Assembly: GCA_034440595.1 (NCBI GenBank)
Contig: JAWXCH010000099.1
Location: 1 to 10,558, forward strand
Length of the DNA stretch: 10,558 nt
Origin: JAWXCH01 sp034440595
GTDB taxonomy: Bacteria; Planctomycetota; Planctomycetia; Pirellulales; JALHPA01
Direction: 5' to 3'
Positions 1 through 7,120 of this stretch are shown one piece after another. Both the position numbers and the translations under genes were made by a program. The notes beneath the pieces are model-generated. The model did not search any database. It was not told where the DNA came from and was given only the letters and a program-made list of their open reading frames with translations. The stretch's first letter is position 1. Each line of letters begins with the position of its first letter.

Positions 1-1
1 C

Positions 2-517
2 GTACTTGTCGAAGGTGACGATCCACAAGAGCCGATCGCCGACACCGTTCGCGGGTTACTCGACGGGCACACCTGGTTGTCTAGAAAGATTGCCGCACGA
101 GGCCATTATCCGGCGGTCGACGTACTGGCCAGCCTGAGTCGCCTCATGACTGACATCACCGAACGGGGCCATCAGGACGCCGCCCAGGGGATCCGCGAGC
201 TGCTAGCCGCTTATCGCGACCACGAAGATCTGATCTCGATCGGTGCCTACCGACGCGGGGCGAATCGTACGGTGGATCTCGCTATCGAACTGCTGGATGA
301 AATCAACGCTTACTTGCGACAACGCATCGACGAACGGGTTACCGCGAACGACGCCAGTGAGAGACTCATCGCACTTTACCGAAAGGTGCAGGCACGGCAG
401 GCTGCCTTGACGGCTGCTGGAACGATCAATGCAGGTGCAGGTGCGGCGGCAGTGGGTGGCGCGGCGACTGCTACAGCGGGAACTTCGGCAAATGGCCCGA
501 CCGTTCGCAAAGGTTAA
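2..517 (+). CDS. fliI: Flagellar export ATPase FliI, C-terminal part (5' end cut by the window)
   Basis: FliI is the cytoplasmic ATPase of the flagellar type III export apparatus, related to F1 beta subunits. The frame is already open at base 2, so the TTG at 77 is an internal leucine and not a start. The visible 171 residues begin within the conserved segment VLVEGDDPQEPIADTVRG and continue through LLDGHTWLSRKIAARGHYPA and DVLASLSRLM, which match the C-terminal third of FliI/YscN-type ATPases. The Walker motifs lie upstream of the window. The helical C-terminal domain follows (EDLISIGAYRRGANRTVDLA). After about codon 135 of the visible part there is an Ala/Gly/Thr-rich tail of roughly 35 residues (bases about 409-514), which I do not know from typical FliI proteins. 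fliJ follows 33 bp downstream, the usual pairing, since FliJ is the central stalk of the FliI hexamer. Confidence 0.96.
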   Translation, partial: VLVEGDDPQEPIADTVRGLLDGHTWLSRKIAARGHYPAVDVLASLSRLMTDITERGHQDAAQGIRELLAAYRDHEDLISIGAYRRGANRTVDLAIELLDEINAYLRQRIDERVTANDASERLIALYRKVQARQAALTAAGTINAGAGAAAVGGAATATAGTSANGPTVRKG

Positions 518-550
518 ATCTGCGGTAAGTAATGGATCAGATTAAACGAA

Positions 551-1000
551 ATGAGTACGTTTCGCTTTCGACTGGCAACACTGCAACGATTGCGAGAGCA
601 AGATCGTGACGAAAAACGCGCGCACCTGGCGGACGCCGAGCGGGCCGAACAGATTGTGTTGGACCGGCTAGCGGAGATCGATCAAGAATTGGACCAATTG
701 CGGCAAAAGACGCAGCAAGTAGCCAGCCCCGGAGTAGTGGACTTGGATGCTTTGATGGAAGTTCAGCGATACGACATGTTGTTGAAGTTTGAGCAAGCAC
801 ATGCCAGACAACAGCATCAGGTGGTTTCGCAAGAGGTGCTCAAGCGGCGTGAAACTTTGCTGGCCAGTGATCGGGAAGTGAAGGTTCTGGAACTGCTGCG
901 CGACAAGCAGGCGGAAAATCACCGCCAAGAGGAAGAAAAGAAAAGTAATCAACTGATCGACGAAGTCGCCGGGCGTGGCTACCTGGTCGAGAAGGAGTAG
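551..1000 (+). CDS. fliJ: Flagellar export stalk/chaperone-like protein FliJ
   Basis: This 149-residue, highly charged, almost wholly alpha-helical protein has the length and character of FliJ (about 140-150 residues). FliJ is the antiparallel coiled coil that inserts in the FliI ring and contacts FlhA. The N-terminus MSTFRFRLATLQRLREQDRD has the family pattern of an aromatic/basic start followed by L..L..LRE. The rest is heptad-like and rich in Glu, Gln, Arg and Lys, with no membrane segment or signal peptide. Position directly after fliI strengthens the call, because FliJ is poorly conserved in sequence. The ATG at 551 has only a weak, distant purine stretch upstream. The stop codon at 998-1000 is 3 bp before the next start, so the two genes are probably translationally coupled. 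Confidence 0.9.
   Translation: MSTFRFRLATLQRLREQDRDEKRAHLADAERAEQIVLDRLAEIDQELDQLRQKTQQVASPGVVDLDALMEVQRYDMLLKFEQAHARQQHQVVSQEVLKRRETLLASDREVKVLELLRDKQAENHRQEEEKKSNQLIDEVAGRGYLVEKE
992..997 (+). promoter_or_regulatory. Ribosome binding site of the motE-like gene
   Basis: AAGGAG lies inside the last codons of fliJ, 6 bases before the GTG at 1004. It supports that rare start over later in-frame ATGs. Confidence 0.75.
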
Positions 1001-1003
1001 TCC

Positions 1004-1666
1004 GTGGGAAGAATACTTGGATTAATTGGAACCATAGCCGGCCTGCTCTGCATTGCCACGTTGTTGACGCAAGCGATTCTGCTGGGGTACGCCTGGTCGA
1101 AAGGAATGCTGACGCAGGATCGGGTGGCCAAGATCATGGCTGTGGCGCAGGGAAACGAGCTTGTGTCTGTTGCTGCGAAAGTCGAGGACAACACCACGGC
1201 CAAGAATCAGATCGGTTCCTTTGAGGAGCTTGATCAAAAACGTGCGATGCAGATGCGGCATTTGGAACTGCGCGAGCAGGCGATTCAGAACGCGCTGGAT
1301 CAGGTGACCACCGAGCGCGACAAATTGCTGAAAGAGAAAAAGACTTTTGAACTGCTTGTGGCCGAATATCGCAAACAGATTGCCGATGCGGAAGCAGGTC
1401 AGGTCAAAAAGGGTCAAGAAGATGTTCGCCTGATCTGGGAGAATATTAAGCCCAAGTTGGCCAAGGAGTTGATTCTAAAAATGATCGACGCCGATGAAAA
1501 AGAACAAGTCGTTGTGATTCTATCTGCAATGCCGATCAACAAGCAGTCAAAAATTGTCAGCGAATTCAAATCCGAAGATGAGCAAAAGAAACTCGACGAG
1601 ATCATGCGGCTGATCCGGCAAGGACCAACCAAGATTGCGCCCCCGACTGAACTTTCCAATCGCTAA
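1004..1666 (+). CDS. MotE-like membrane-anchored coiled-coil protein (YlxF position)
   Basis: This 220-residue protein starts at GTG with a good Shine-Dalgarno. An N-terminal hydrophobic helix (about residues 3-30, ILGLIGTIAGLLCIATLL) should anchor it in the inner membrane, with the bulk in the periplasm if it behaves as MotE. A charged coiled coil follows (about 74-135, LELREQAIQNALDQVTTERD and onward). The C-terminal helical region (about 138-205), including KELILKMIDADEKEQVVVIL and SAMPINKQSKIVSEF, resembles the MgtE N-terminal-type repeats of MotE. MotE is a periplasmic chaperone of the stator protein MotC in alphaproteobacteria, and YlxF in Bacillus sits at the same place between fliJ and fliK. 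The family assignment rests on architecture, the AMP..K..KI motif and context. Its exact role here is inferred; a generic flagellar coiled-coil protein remains possible. Confidence 0.72.
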   Translation: MGRILGLIGTIAGLLCIATLLTQAILLGYAWSKGMLTQDRVAKIMAVAQGNELVSVAAKVEDNTTAKNQIGSFEELDQKRAMQMRHLELREQAIQNALDQVTTERDKLLKEKKTFELLVAEYRKQIADAEAGQVKKGQEDVRLIWENIKPKLAKELILKMIDADEKEQVVVILSAMPINKQSKIVSEFKSEDEQKKLDEIMRLIRQGPTKIAPPTELSNR

Positions 1667-1683
1667 CTTTCAACCCCTGTTTT

Positions 1684-3342
1684 GTGAACATGCCCATGTC
1701 GGACGTAACCACCGATTTTTCTGCGAGATTGTCGCAACCGCTGTTTCCGGCCATTGCTCCGCTTGAGGGTGACTATCGCGGCACCGACTTTGGCAAGTTC
1801 CTGTATCGCGCCAGTCAATCAACGCCACCGCAGTCGCCGTCCAGCCCTCCCAGATCCGAGCCGTCATCGATGGCCGCCGATCAACGCTCTCCACAAGAAC
1901 CTGAAACAAACAGTGCTGAGTCAGCAGCGCCAAGTTCGTCGATGGAGACGGAGCGTGCTGAACCAGATGAAGCTGACACGACCGAATCACTTGATGCTTC
2001 GCAAGACGAATACAGCGACGACGTCTCGGCCGTTACAGTGGCACAGCCTGGCGCGGCGCACGCGGCAGCTCAGCAAAACCAGTCAGAGATAAATGCCGCA
2101 ATCGAGGCAGAGGCCGCGAATCAGGCTGCCATTGATGCAAACGAAGAGTCCGCAAGTGCAGATGCTGCGAATTCCTCCGCACCAGTCAAAGGTGGCAAGA
2201 AGTCGTCAGCCAAGGCCGCCGGACAAATAAATAACTCCGACGAGTCTGGAACCCAATCGGTCGTCGATACAAATGCAGCCGCTAAGCCAGGTGAGGTAGT
2301 TGCCGAGAGTTTGAAAGAGGTCAAAGTCGATGCAGCAGTGGCAGAGTTGCAAGATAGCAACGCACAGACTGCAATAGAAATCGATGTCGATCCAGATGCC
2401 AACTCCAGAATCGTCACCGCCGCAGATCCAAACGCACTTACACCAGCAGCACAGGATGCTGACGCCGATATTGCCGTGTCCGAGGCTGTTGCTTCAACAA
2501 ACCAGCAAGCCGATACCGCTGCGGATCCACAAGGCGATGCAAACAGCCGTTCGACACCCAGCCAGCCGGACGAGAAAGCTAGCAACCAACCCACAAACGG
2601 TGTGCGCCGCGCGAAGGGAGATCCGCGCGTCAACCCTACGATTGATTCCTCGGCTCAGGTCGCACAAAAACAGGATATAAGTAGCGCGCCCTTGGAGCAG
2701 ACGGCAACGTCGCCGACTGTATCGCTACAAGACACCGTGGACAATAATACTGCAAACGAAACCGCGCCAACTTTGACTCCAAATGATCAAACTGACACTG
2801 CCAGTTCAAAAAGCCACTCGCATGCCGAGTCTCAGCAAGAAACTGCATCAGCCAAAGCCGAGCGAGCCAGTGGGGATACCACATCAAAAACGAATCTGAG
2901 CGAGGCCGACCGCGTCCGCTTCGTGCAACGTGTCGCCAAGGCCTTTCAGAACGTCGGCGAAGCGGGTGGAGAAATTCGTTTGCGACTTAGCCCGCCCGAA
3001 CTGGGAGCACTGCGACTAGAACTGCGATTGCAAGAAGGCGTGATGACTGCGTCGCTGGAGACCGAAACCGCAGCGGCCAAAAACGTGTTACTGGAAAACT
3101 TACCGGCATTGCGCGAACGACTGGCGGAACAGAACATCAAAGTCGAACGGTTCGACGTGGAAGTACGCGACCAAAGTCGCTCGCCCAACAACGATCAGTC
3201 ATGGGGCCAGGCCGAACAGCAACGGCCGGCACGACAGCGAAACAGACCAGCATCACCAGCGGCGACTTCAGCCGTCACTCGTCCACTTGAAACGAACCCG
3301 GCAAATCGCGCTGCTTTGGGAAACCTGAACGTAATAGTCTAA
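1684..3342 (+). CDS. fliK: Flagellar hook-length control protein FliK
   Basis: FliK is the secreted ruler that senses hook length and switches export specificity from hook to filament proteins. The protein is 552 residues from the GTG at 1684. ATGs at 1690 and 1696 are equally plausible, because no Shine-Dalgarno is visible before any of them. Residues 1 to about 400 are low complexity and rich in Ala, Ser, Asp, Glu, Gln and Thr, with no predicted fold, as expected of the export signal plus ruler part. The conserved C-terminal hook-length domain covers about residues 405-500. Its signature IRLRLSPPELGALRLELRLQ (about 431-450) matches the family's L.P..LG.v.v.l. pattern, followed by the helix ENLPALRERLAEQNI and the strand VERFDVEV. 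A disordered Gln/Arg/Pro-rich tail ends the protein. It is longer than the Salmonella FliK (about 400), which fits a large hook protein downstream. Confidence 0.92.
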   Translation: MNMPMSDVTTDFSARLSQPLFPAIAPLEGDYRGTDFGKFLYRASQSTPPQSPSSPPRSEPSSMAADQRSPQEPETNSAESAAPSSSMETERAEPDEADTTESLDASQDEYSDDVSAVTVAQPGAAHAAAQQNQSEINAAIEAEAANQAAIDANEESASADAANSSAPVKGGKKSSAKAAGQINNSDESGTQSVVDTNAAAKPGEVVAESLKEVKVDAAVAELQDSNAQTAIEIDVDPDANSRIVTAADPNALTPAAQDADADIAVSEAVASTNQQADTAADPQGDANSRSTPSQPDEKASNQPTNGVRRAKGDPRVNPTIDSSAQVAQKQDISSAPLEQTATSPTVSLQDTVDNNTANETAPTLTPNDQTDTASSKSHSHAESQQETASAKAERASGDTTSKTNLSEADRVRFVQRVAKAFQNVGEAGGEIRLRLSPPELGALRLELRLQEGVMTASLETETAAAKNVLLENLPALRERLAEQNIKVERFDVEVRDQSRSPNNDQSWGQAEQQRPARQRNRPASPAATSAVTRPLETNPANRAALGNLNVIV

Positions 3343-3380
3343 CCAAATCGCGAACCAACTAACTTTTCGAGGATACAAAC

Positions 3381-3803
3381 ATGGCAACTTCACCGGTTGG
3401 TAGTACATCGAACACAGGATCCTCTTCGCAAACGAAGGACAACAATCCGCTGGGCAACCTGGAGATGGACCAGTTCCTCAAGTTGATGATCAGCGGGTTG
3501 CAGAATCAAGATCCACTCAGCCCAATGGAGAATAGTCAAATTCTGGAACAGATTTCGCAGATTCGCGAAATCGGTGCCTCGACGCAGATGACATCCACAC
3601 TGAACGCTGTGCTACTGGGGCAGAACTTGAGCAGTGCAACGACCATGATTGGCCAGCAAATCGATGCGTTGACCGATTCCGGTGAAACCGTTAACGGAAT
3701 TGTGGATAAGGTCACCGTTTCAAACGGCGATCCGCGGCTGCACATCGGCGAGACCTCGATCAAGCTGACGAATGTCCGGTCGGTAGAGAAACCGGCTGCT
3801 TAG
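3381..3803 (+). CDS. flgD: Flagellar hook capping protein FlgD (short form)
   Basis: FlgD forms the cap under which hook subunits polymerise. The N-terminal FlgD domain is clear: NPLGNLEMDQFLKLMISGLQ, then NQDPLSPMEN and a QISQIREIGASTQM helix (about residues 24-75). This is the family's FLqLLvaQLqnQDPlnPmdn block. The 140-residue protein then has a strand-rich piece (ETVNGIVDKVTVSNGDPRLH, about 105-124) ending near INLTNV-like SIKLTNVRSV. It therefore lacks the full Ig-like and tudor-like insert of the enterobacterial form (about 230 residues). Short forms of this size are known in Bacillus, so truncation by mutation is unlikely. GAGGA at 3369-3373, 7 bases before ATG, supports the start. 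The gene ends with tandem stops TAG TAA. Confidence 0.94.
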   Translation: MATSPVGSTSNTGSSSQTKDNNPLGNLEMDQFLKLMISGLQNQDPLSPMENSQILEQISQIREIGASTQMTSTLNAVLLGQNLSSATTMIGQQIDALTDSGETVNGIVDKVTVSNGDPRLHIGETSIKLTNVRSVEKPAA

Positions 3804-3942
3804 TAAAACAAATTTGCATCGATCGTTCTAGGAAGACGTGCATCGCTCTGCTCGTCGGTTGCGCTGATGCGCGCCCTTGTGGAAGCGAAAGTGTCAACTG
3901 AATTCGATGATCGTTCAAGTTTACTCGGAACGTACTGGACAG

Positions 3943-3974
3943 CGGCAGCCTGCTCTGCCGATTAATCTTTTATT
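3943..3974 (+). terminator. Hairpin with T-rich flank between flgD and flgE, possible weak terminator or 5' leader structure
   Basis: CGGCAG (3943-3948) and CTGCCG (3955-3960) form a perfect 6-bp GC-rich stem with a 6-base loop. A T-rich stretch (ATTAATCTTTTATT) follows. The T run is short and begins several bases after the stem, so a true intrinsic terminator is uncertain. It lies about 45 bases before the flgE start in the largest gap of the hook cluster (3804-4005). It could attenuate transcription into flgE or shape its leader. Confidence 0.3.
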
Positions 3975-4005
3975 CTGATCGACCTGTTACTGCAAGAGGA
4001 CTATC

Positions 4006-6459
4006 ATGGGTTTAGCATCCGCACTCAGCACCGCATTGACCGGGCTCACCGCCGCCGAAACCACAATCGATGTCGTCGGTAATAATCTAGCGAACTCCGG
4101 CACCGTCGGGTTCAAAGCCTCGGAAGCTCAATTCTCTACGCAGTTCCTTCAGACTCGCGGGCTTGGCTCGGCACCGTCTGGAAACTCCGGCGGTACCAAC
4201 CCACGACAGGTCGGTCTCGGTGTGCAGGTTGCCGAAATCACCCCTGACTTTGGCCAAGGTACGATCGAAGTCAGTTCCAATCCTTCGGACCTGGCCATTC
4301 AAGGCGATGGCTTCTTCATCGTGCAAGGAAGCACGGGAGAGCAATTATACACTCGTAACGGCGTGCTAAAGACGAATAGTTCAAATGAATTGATTACAAT
4401 CTCCGGTGATCGCATTTTAGGTTATGGCGTCGACGCCGATTACAACATTGAGCCGACCAATCTGATTCCAATTCAGATTCCGCTGGGTGCCGCTGCCGTC
4501 GCTCAAGCAACTGAGAATGTGTACTTTGAAGGAACACTCACGCCGACCGGTGACCTGGCGACCAGAGGCGAGATCATTCAGAGCGCCGTACTCGGGGACG
4601 AAAGCTACTTGCAACCTCCAGGAGGGGCTGTGGCTCAGAATGCCGTGGCACCGAATGTTGCGCTGGCCGGAACAACGGCCACGGACACAGGGACGCCGGG
4701 CGGAGCCGATGCAGGGAACTATTCCTACAAAATTGTCTTTGTCGATGTGGAAGGGAATGAATCCATCGCCTCGACAAATATCAACGTAACAACGGCCGGC
4801 AACAACGAAGTTTTACTCGATGACTTACCTACCTCAGCCGACTATGCCGGGTTGCGAATCTACCGCAACTCACTGGCCAGCCCAGACACATTTCGGCTGG
4901 TGAGTACTCCAGGGAGCGATATTCCCATGGGGACCACATCGTTCACAGACGATGTCACCACAGCCACTTGGGGAACCCGTGACGAGCTGGATGACTCGTT
5001 GATTGATGGCAACTACAGTTATTATGTGACCTTCTTCAATCCTGTTAGTGGTGTTGAATCCAGGCCTTCGCCGTTGATTGGGCCGTTTAACGTCAACGAT
5101 GGCCGCGTTCTGGTCAGGGCTATTCCAGAATCGACAGATCCGAATATTACTTCTGGCCCCTACTCGGTCCGTTTATATCGAAATCTGTCGGCATCTGCGA
5201 GCACTTTCTACCAGGTGGCAGATTTTGTGAATCCTGGTCCGGGCGAGCCGCGGACTTTTGTCGACTCGAATGCCGACAGCGCAATTGTCAATCCAGCCAA
5301 TGCATTGGATTTCGATGGCCCAAAGATCAATTCCAATACGATTCTGGTCAATATTATCAAGCGGGACGGCGCGAATTATTTGCCATTGTTTGAAGAAGGT
5401 AGCTTAGAATTTACCGGTAAGAAAGGTGGCGCTGAACTGAAGCCACCGAAGTTATTCACCATCACTGCTACCTCTACGGCGCAGGATCTGGTGAACTTTA
5501 TGAACGACTCACTGGGTATTCGAGCGACTGGTGACGATTCGCTGAACACGATTCCACAGAGCGAGTCTGCTGGTGGACCTGTCTCCCCTGGCGGATCCGT
5601 CACCGGCGATGGTCGATTGCAGTTTGTCGGCAATAACGGCACAGGGAACGCGATTGATATCGATCTCTCCGCTTTCCGAATGGTGGCAACAGGCAGCAAC
5701 ACCCCGACCAATCCGCAACTGGGATTCCAGTCGATTCAAGCGGCCGTTGGGCAGTCGGCCATCGCTAGTTTTCAAGTTTTTGACTCGCTCGGTATTCCGC
5801 TCAATGTCCGCGTTACTTCGGTCTTGGAGTCTCGCGATTCCACGACGACCACCTATCGCTGGTTTGCAGACTCGGGCGACAACGATCCTCAGACCGGAGT
5901 CGATATTCAAGTCGGCACGGGCCTCATCCGTTTTGACGGCGAGGGAAACGTCATTGGAGTGACCAACGACACTGCCTCGATTGATCGCGCCAACGTGGCC
6001 TCGATCAAGCCGCTCGAGTTCACGCTCGACTTTTCGCAACTTTCCGGCCTGGCCACCAGTAAAAGCTCCCTGGCCGCGACTCGTCAGGATGGTTCCAGCG
6101 CTGGTACTCTCTCCAGCTTCATCGTCGGCGAAGATGGTATCGTGCGCGGTGTGTTCACCAATGGTATCACGCGCGAGCTGGGCCAGATTCGTCTGGCAAG
6201 ATTCGCCAACCCGGCTGGTTTGGAACAGCGCGGCGAGAATCTATTTGCTTCCGGTGTTAACTCGGGTCTGCCGATCGAAGGCAATCCGGGTGAGCAAGGA
6301 ATTGGTGGAATCGTGGCCGGTGCCACCGAACTGTCGAATACCGACATCGGCAAGAACCTGATCGACCTGATTCTGGCGTCGACGATGTACCGGGGAAATA
6401 CTCGCGTGATCACTACTTCGCAACAATTATTCGACGAACTGTTGAATCTGCGTCGGTAA
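4006..6459 (+). CDS. flgE: Flagellar hook protein FlgE, large form with duplicated insert domains
   Basis: FlgE is the structural subunit of the hook, the universal joint outside the cell. The N-terminal D0 rod-type motif is intact (ALSTALTGLTAAETTIDVVG then NNLANSGTVGFKASEAQF, residues about 5-48), followed by SNPSDLAIQGDGFFIV. The C-terminal D0 helix is also intact (LSNTDIGKNLIDLILASTMY, from residue 776, to LLNLRR). A FlgE D2-like strand region lies about 576-650 (AIASFQVFDSLGIPLNVRVT). At 817 residues it is about twice the enterobacterial 402. Much of the excess is two similar beta-rich repeats at about 236-325 and 334-427, plus a Gly/Ser-rich region at about 470-575. AGAGGA at 3995-4000, 5 bases before ATG, supports the start. 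With flgD and fliK upstream, the hook set is complete. A FlgE-like paralogue (FlgF/FlgG) is unlikely, because those lack such inserts and are about 260 residues. Confidence 0.95.
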   Translation: MGLASALSTALTGLTAAETTIDVVGNNLANSGTVGFKASEAQFSTQFLQTRGLGSAPSGNSGGTNPRQVGLGVQVAEITPDFGQGTIEVSSNPSDLAIQGDGFFIVQGSTGEQLYTRNGVLKTNSSNELITISGDRILGYGVDADYNIEPTNLIPIQIPLGAAAVAQATENVYFEGTLTPTGDLATRGEIIQSAVLGDESYLQPPGGAVAQNAVAPNVALAGTTATDTGTPGGADAGNYSYKIVFVDVEGNESIASTNINVTTAGNNEVLLDDLPTSADYAGLRIYRNSLASPDTFRLVSTPGSDIPMGTTSFTDDVTTATWGTRDELDDSLIDGNYSYYVTFFNPVSGVESRPSPLIGPFNVNDGRVLVRAIPESTDPNITSGPYSVRLYRNLSASASTFYQVADFVNPGPGEPRTFVDSNADSAIVNPANALDFDGPKINSNTILVNIIKRDGANYLPLFEEGSLEFTGKKGGAELKPPKLFTITATSTAQDLVNFMNDSLGIRATGDDSLNTIPQSESAGGPVSPGGSVTGDGRLQFVGNNGTGNAIDIDLSAFRMVATGSNTPTNPQLGFQSIQAAVGQSAIASFQVFDSLGIPLNVRVTSVLESRDSTTTTYRWFADSGDNDPQTGVDIQVGTGLIRFDGEGNVIGVTNDTASIDRANVASIKPLEFTLDFSQLSGLATSKSSLAATRQDGSSAGTLSSFIVGEDGIVRGVFTNGITRELGQIRLARFANPAGLEQRGENLFASGVNSGLPIEGNPGEQGIGGIVAGATELSNTDIGKNLIDLILASTMYRGNTRVITTSQQLFDELLNLRR
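4711..5286 (+). repeat. Tandem duplicated beta-sandwich-like domain inside FlgE
   Basis: Two successive segments of the hook protein share a common pattern. Repeat 1 (about residues 236-325) runs GNYSYKIVFVDVEGNESIAS ... GLRIYRNSLASPDTFRLV ... TSFTDDV. Repeat 2 (about 334-427) runs GNYSYYVTFFNPVSGVESRP ... SVRLYRNLSASASTFYQV ... RTFVDSN. The order GNYSY / G.ES / LYRN / TF..V / FvDd is typical of fibronectin-III-like strands (the Y.V...N..G.ES pattern). The nucleotide sequences have diverged strongly, so the duplication is old. The Fn3 assignment is by eye. Confidence 0.75.
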
Positions 6460-6476
6460 ACCTTGCATGGATAACC

Positions 6477-6520
6477 GTGTGCCACTGGCTTCATTTAGTG
6501 TGCCACTGGCTCCGCCAGTG
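6477..6520 (+). repeat. Direct repeat GTGTGCCACTGGCT twice, second copy completed to a CACTGGC/GCCAGTG hairpin
   Basis: GTGTGCCACTGGCT occurs at 6477-6490 and again at 6498-6511, exactly 21 bp apart. The second copy continues into TCC GCCAGTG, giving a perfect 7-bp stem (6504-6510 with 6514-6520) and a 3-base loop. The first copy has the left arm only, so it looks like a decayed or partial unit. The unit lies in the 132-bp gap between flgE and flbD, outside any gene. I recall similar CACTGGC...GCCAGTG palindromes scattered between planctomycete genes, REP-like in style, but cannot verify that here. No T run follows, so it is not a standard intrinsic terminator. Confidence 0.7.
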
Positions 6521-6591
6521 TGATCTGAAGTAGTCGTGGCCTTACGGAGTTCTATTGTCTATTTTCGCTTCATTGCGAATTGCTGCAGCGC

Positions 6592-6807
6592 ATGATCAAA
6601 CTGACCCGACTCTCTGGCGAACCATTCGTACTCAACGCCGAACTGATTCGGTACGTGGAGTCACTTCCTGATACCTATATCACACTGACCAGCAATGATC
6701 GGATGGTGGTCAAGGAATCAATGGACGACGTGCTACGTCTTTCGCTCGAGTATCAGCAGAGCAAATGGCTGATCCCACCCCTTTCACTCGGTCGACGCAG
6801 CGCCTGA
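6592..6807 (+). CDS. flbD: FlbD/SwrD family flagellar protein
   Basis: This small protein (71 residues from the ATG at 6592) begins MIKLTRLSGEPFVLNAELIR and continues YVESLPDTYITLTSNDRMVV, KESMDDVLRL. This matches the FlbD/SwrD family, which is about this length and starts MI.LTrLnG..f.lN.dlIe.ie..PdT.itl..G....V.Es..evi. An in-frame TTG at 6580 would add four residues, but the family N-terminus and the ATG favour 6592. No strong Shine-Dalgarno is visible. In Bacillus, SwrD raises stator torque and is encoded right after flgE and before fliL, as here. In several other lineages motA and motB follow flbD, but not here. It is predicted to be cytoplasmic, with no signal peptide or membrane segment. 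Confidence 0.9.
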   Translation: MIKLTRLSGEPFVLNAELIRYVESLPDTYITLTSNDRMVVKESMDDVLRLSLEYQQSKWLIPPLSLGRRSA

Positions 6808-7120
6808 CGCAGCAGAGCAAAGCCGCTTCCCTCAAAACCGTCCTGCCGTCTGACGAACCAGCACTCTTTGCTCGTTTCTAGCACCGCTACATTCGAATTC
6901 GGGCGGTAAATCGCTTCAAACGCCCTTACCACACGCTCCTTTGGACGAATCGGAGCGATCGTTACAGCCGAAACTCGATTCGCCTGTAGATCGAACCTCG
7001 CTCATTTGCCACGCACTTCCGTAAAAGCTACGGTTGATTGAAGTTGGCGTGGTACAGACGCGTCGAATTAAGACTTGGGCAACCTGTCGATTTGGAACTC
7101 AGCAAGCAGAGGAAAACGTT
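6808..7120. other. 313-bp intergenic gap between flbD and fliL, no gene seen
   Basis: No credible reading frame, RNA gene, strong hairpin or recognisable sigma-28 or sigma-54 promoter was found by eye. The longest plus-strand stretch without a stop is about 58 codons, lacks an ATG at a sensible place and resembles no stator protein. A frame extending fliL upstream to TTG 7034 exists, but the Shine-Dalgarno at 7108-7113 argues against it. As the widest gap in the window it is the likeliest place for an internal promoter or a lost gene. Confidence 0.6.
7108..7113 (+). promoter_or_regulatory. Ribosome binding site that fixes the fliL start
   Basis: AGAGGA lies 7 bases before ATG 7121. It selects this ATG over the TTG at 7034, which would add 29 residues unlike FliL ahead of the MSEAAP start. 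Confidence 0.8.

Noticed and set aside
77..517. A 146-residue gene starting at TTG 77
   Set aside because: The frame is open back to base 2 with FliI sequence, so it is the 3' part of fliI and not a separate gene.
2121..2633. A 170-residue open frame on the minus strand inside fliK
   Set aside because: It is the mirror of Ala/Ser/Asp-rich fliK codons, is itself Ala/Ser-rich low complexity, and matches no family. The opposite strand has a clear FliK domain.
3861..3872. GCGC-TGAT-GCGC mini hairpin after flgD
   Set aside because: The stem is only 4 bp with no T run, too weak for a terminator.
3915..3964. Sigma-28-like elements TCAAGTTT (3915-3922) and GCCGATTA (3957-3964) before flgE
   Set aside because: Each resembles half of the flagellar sigma-28 consensus, but they are 34 bases apart instead of about 11, and the second lies in the hairpin arm. 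It is most likely chance.
5509..6039. A 176-residue open frame on the minus strand inside flgE
   Set aside because: It is a shadow of the well-supported hook gene, with no recognisable domain or ribosome binding site.
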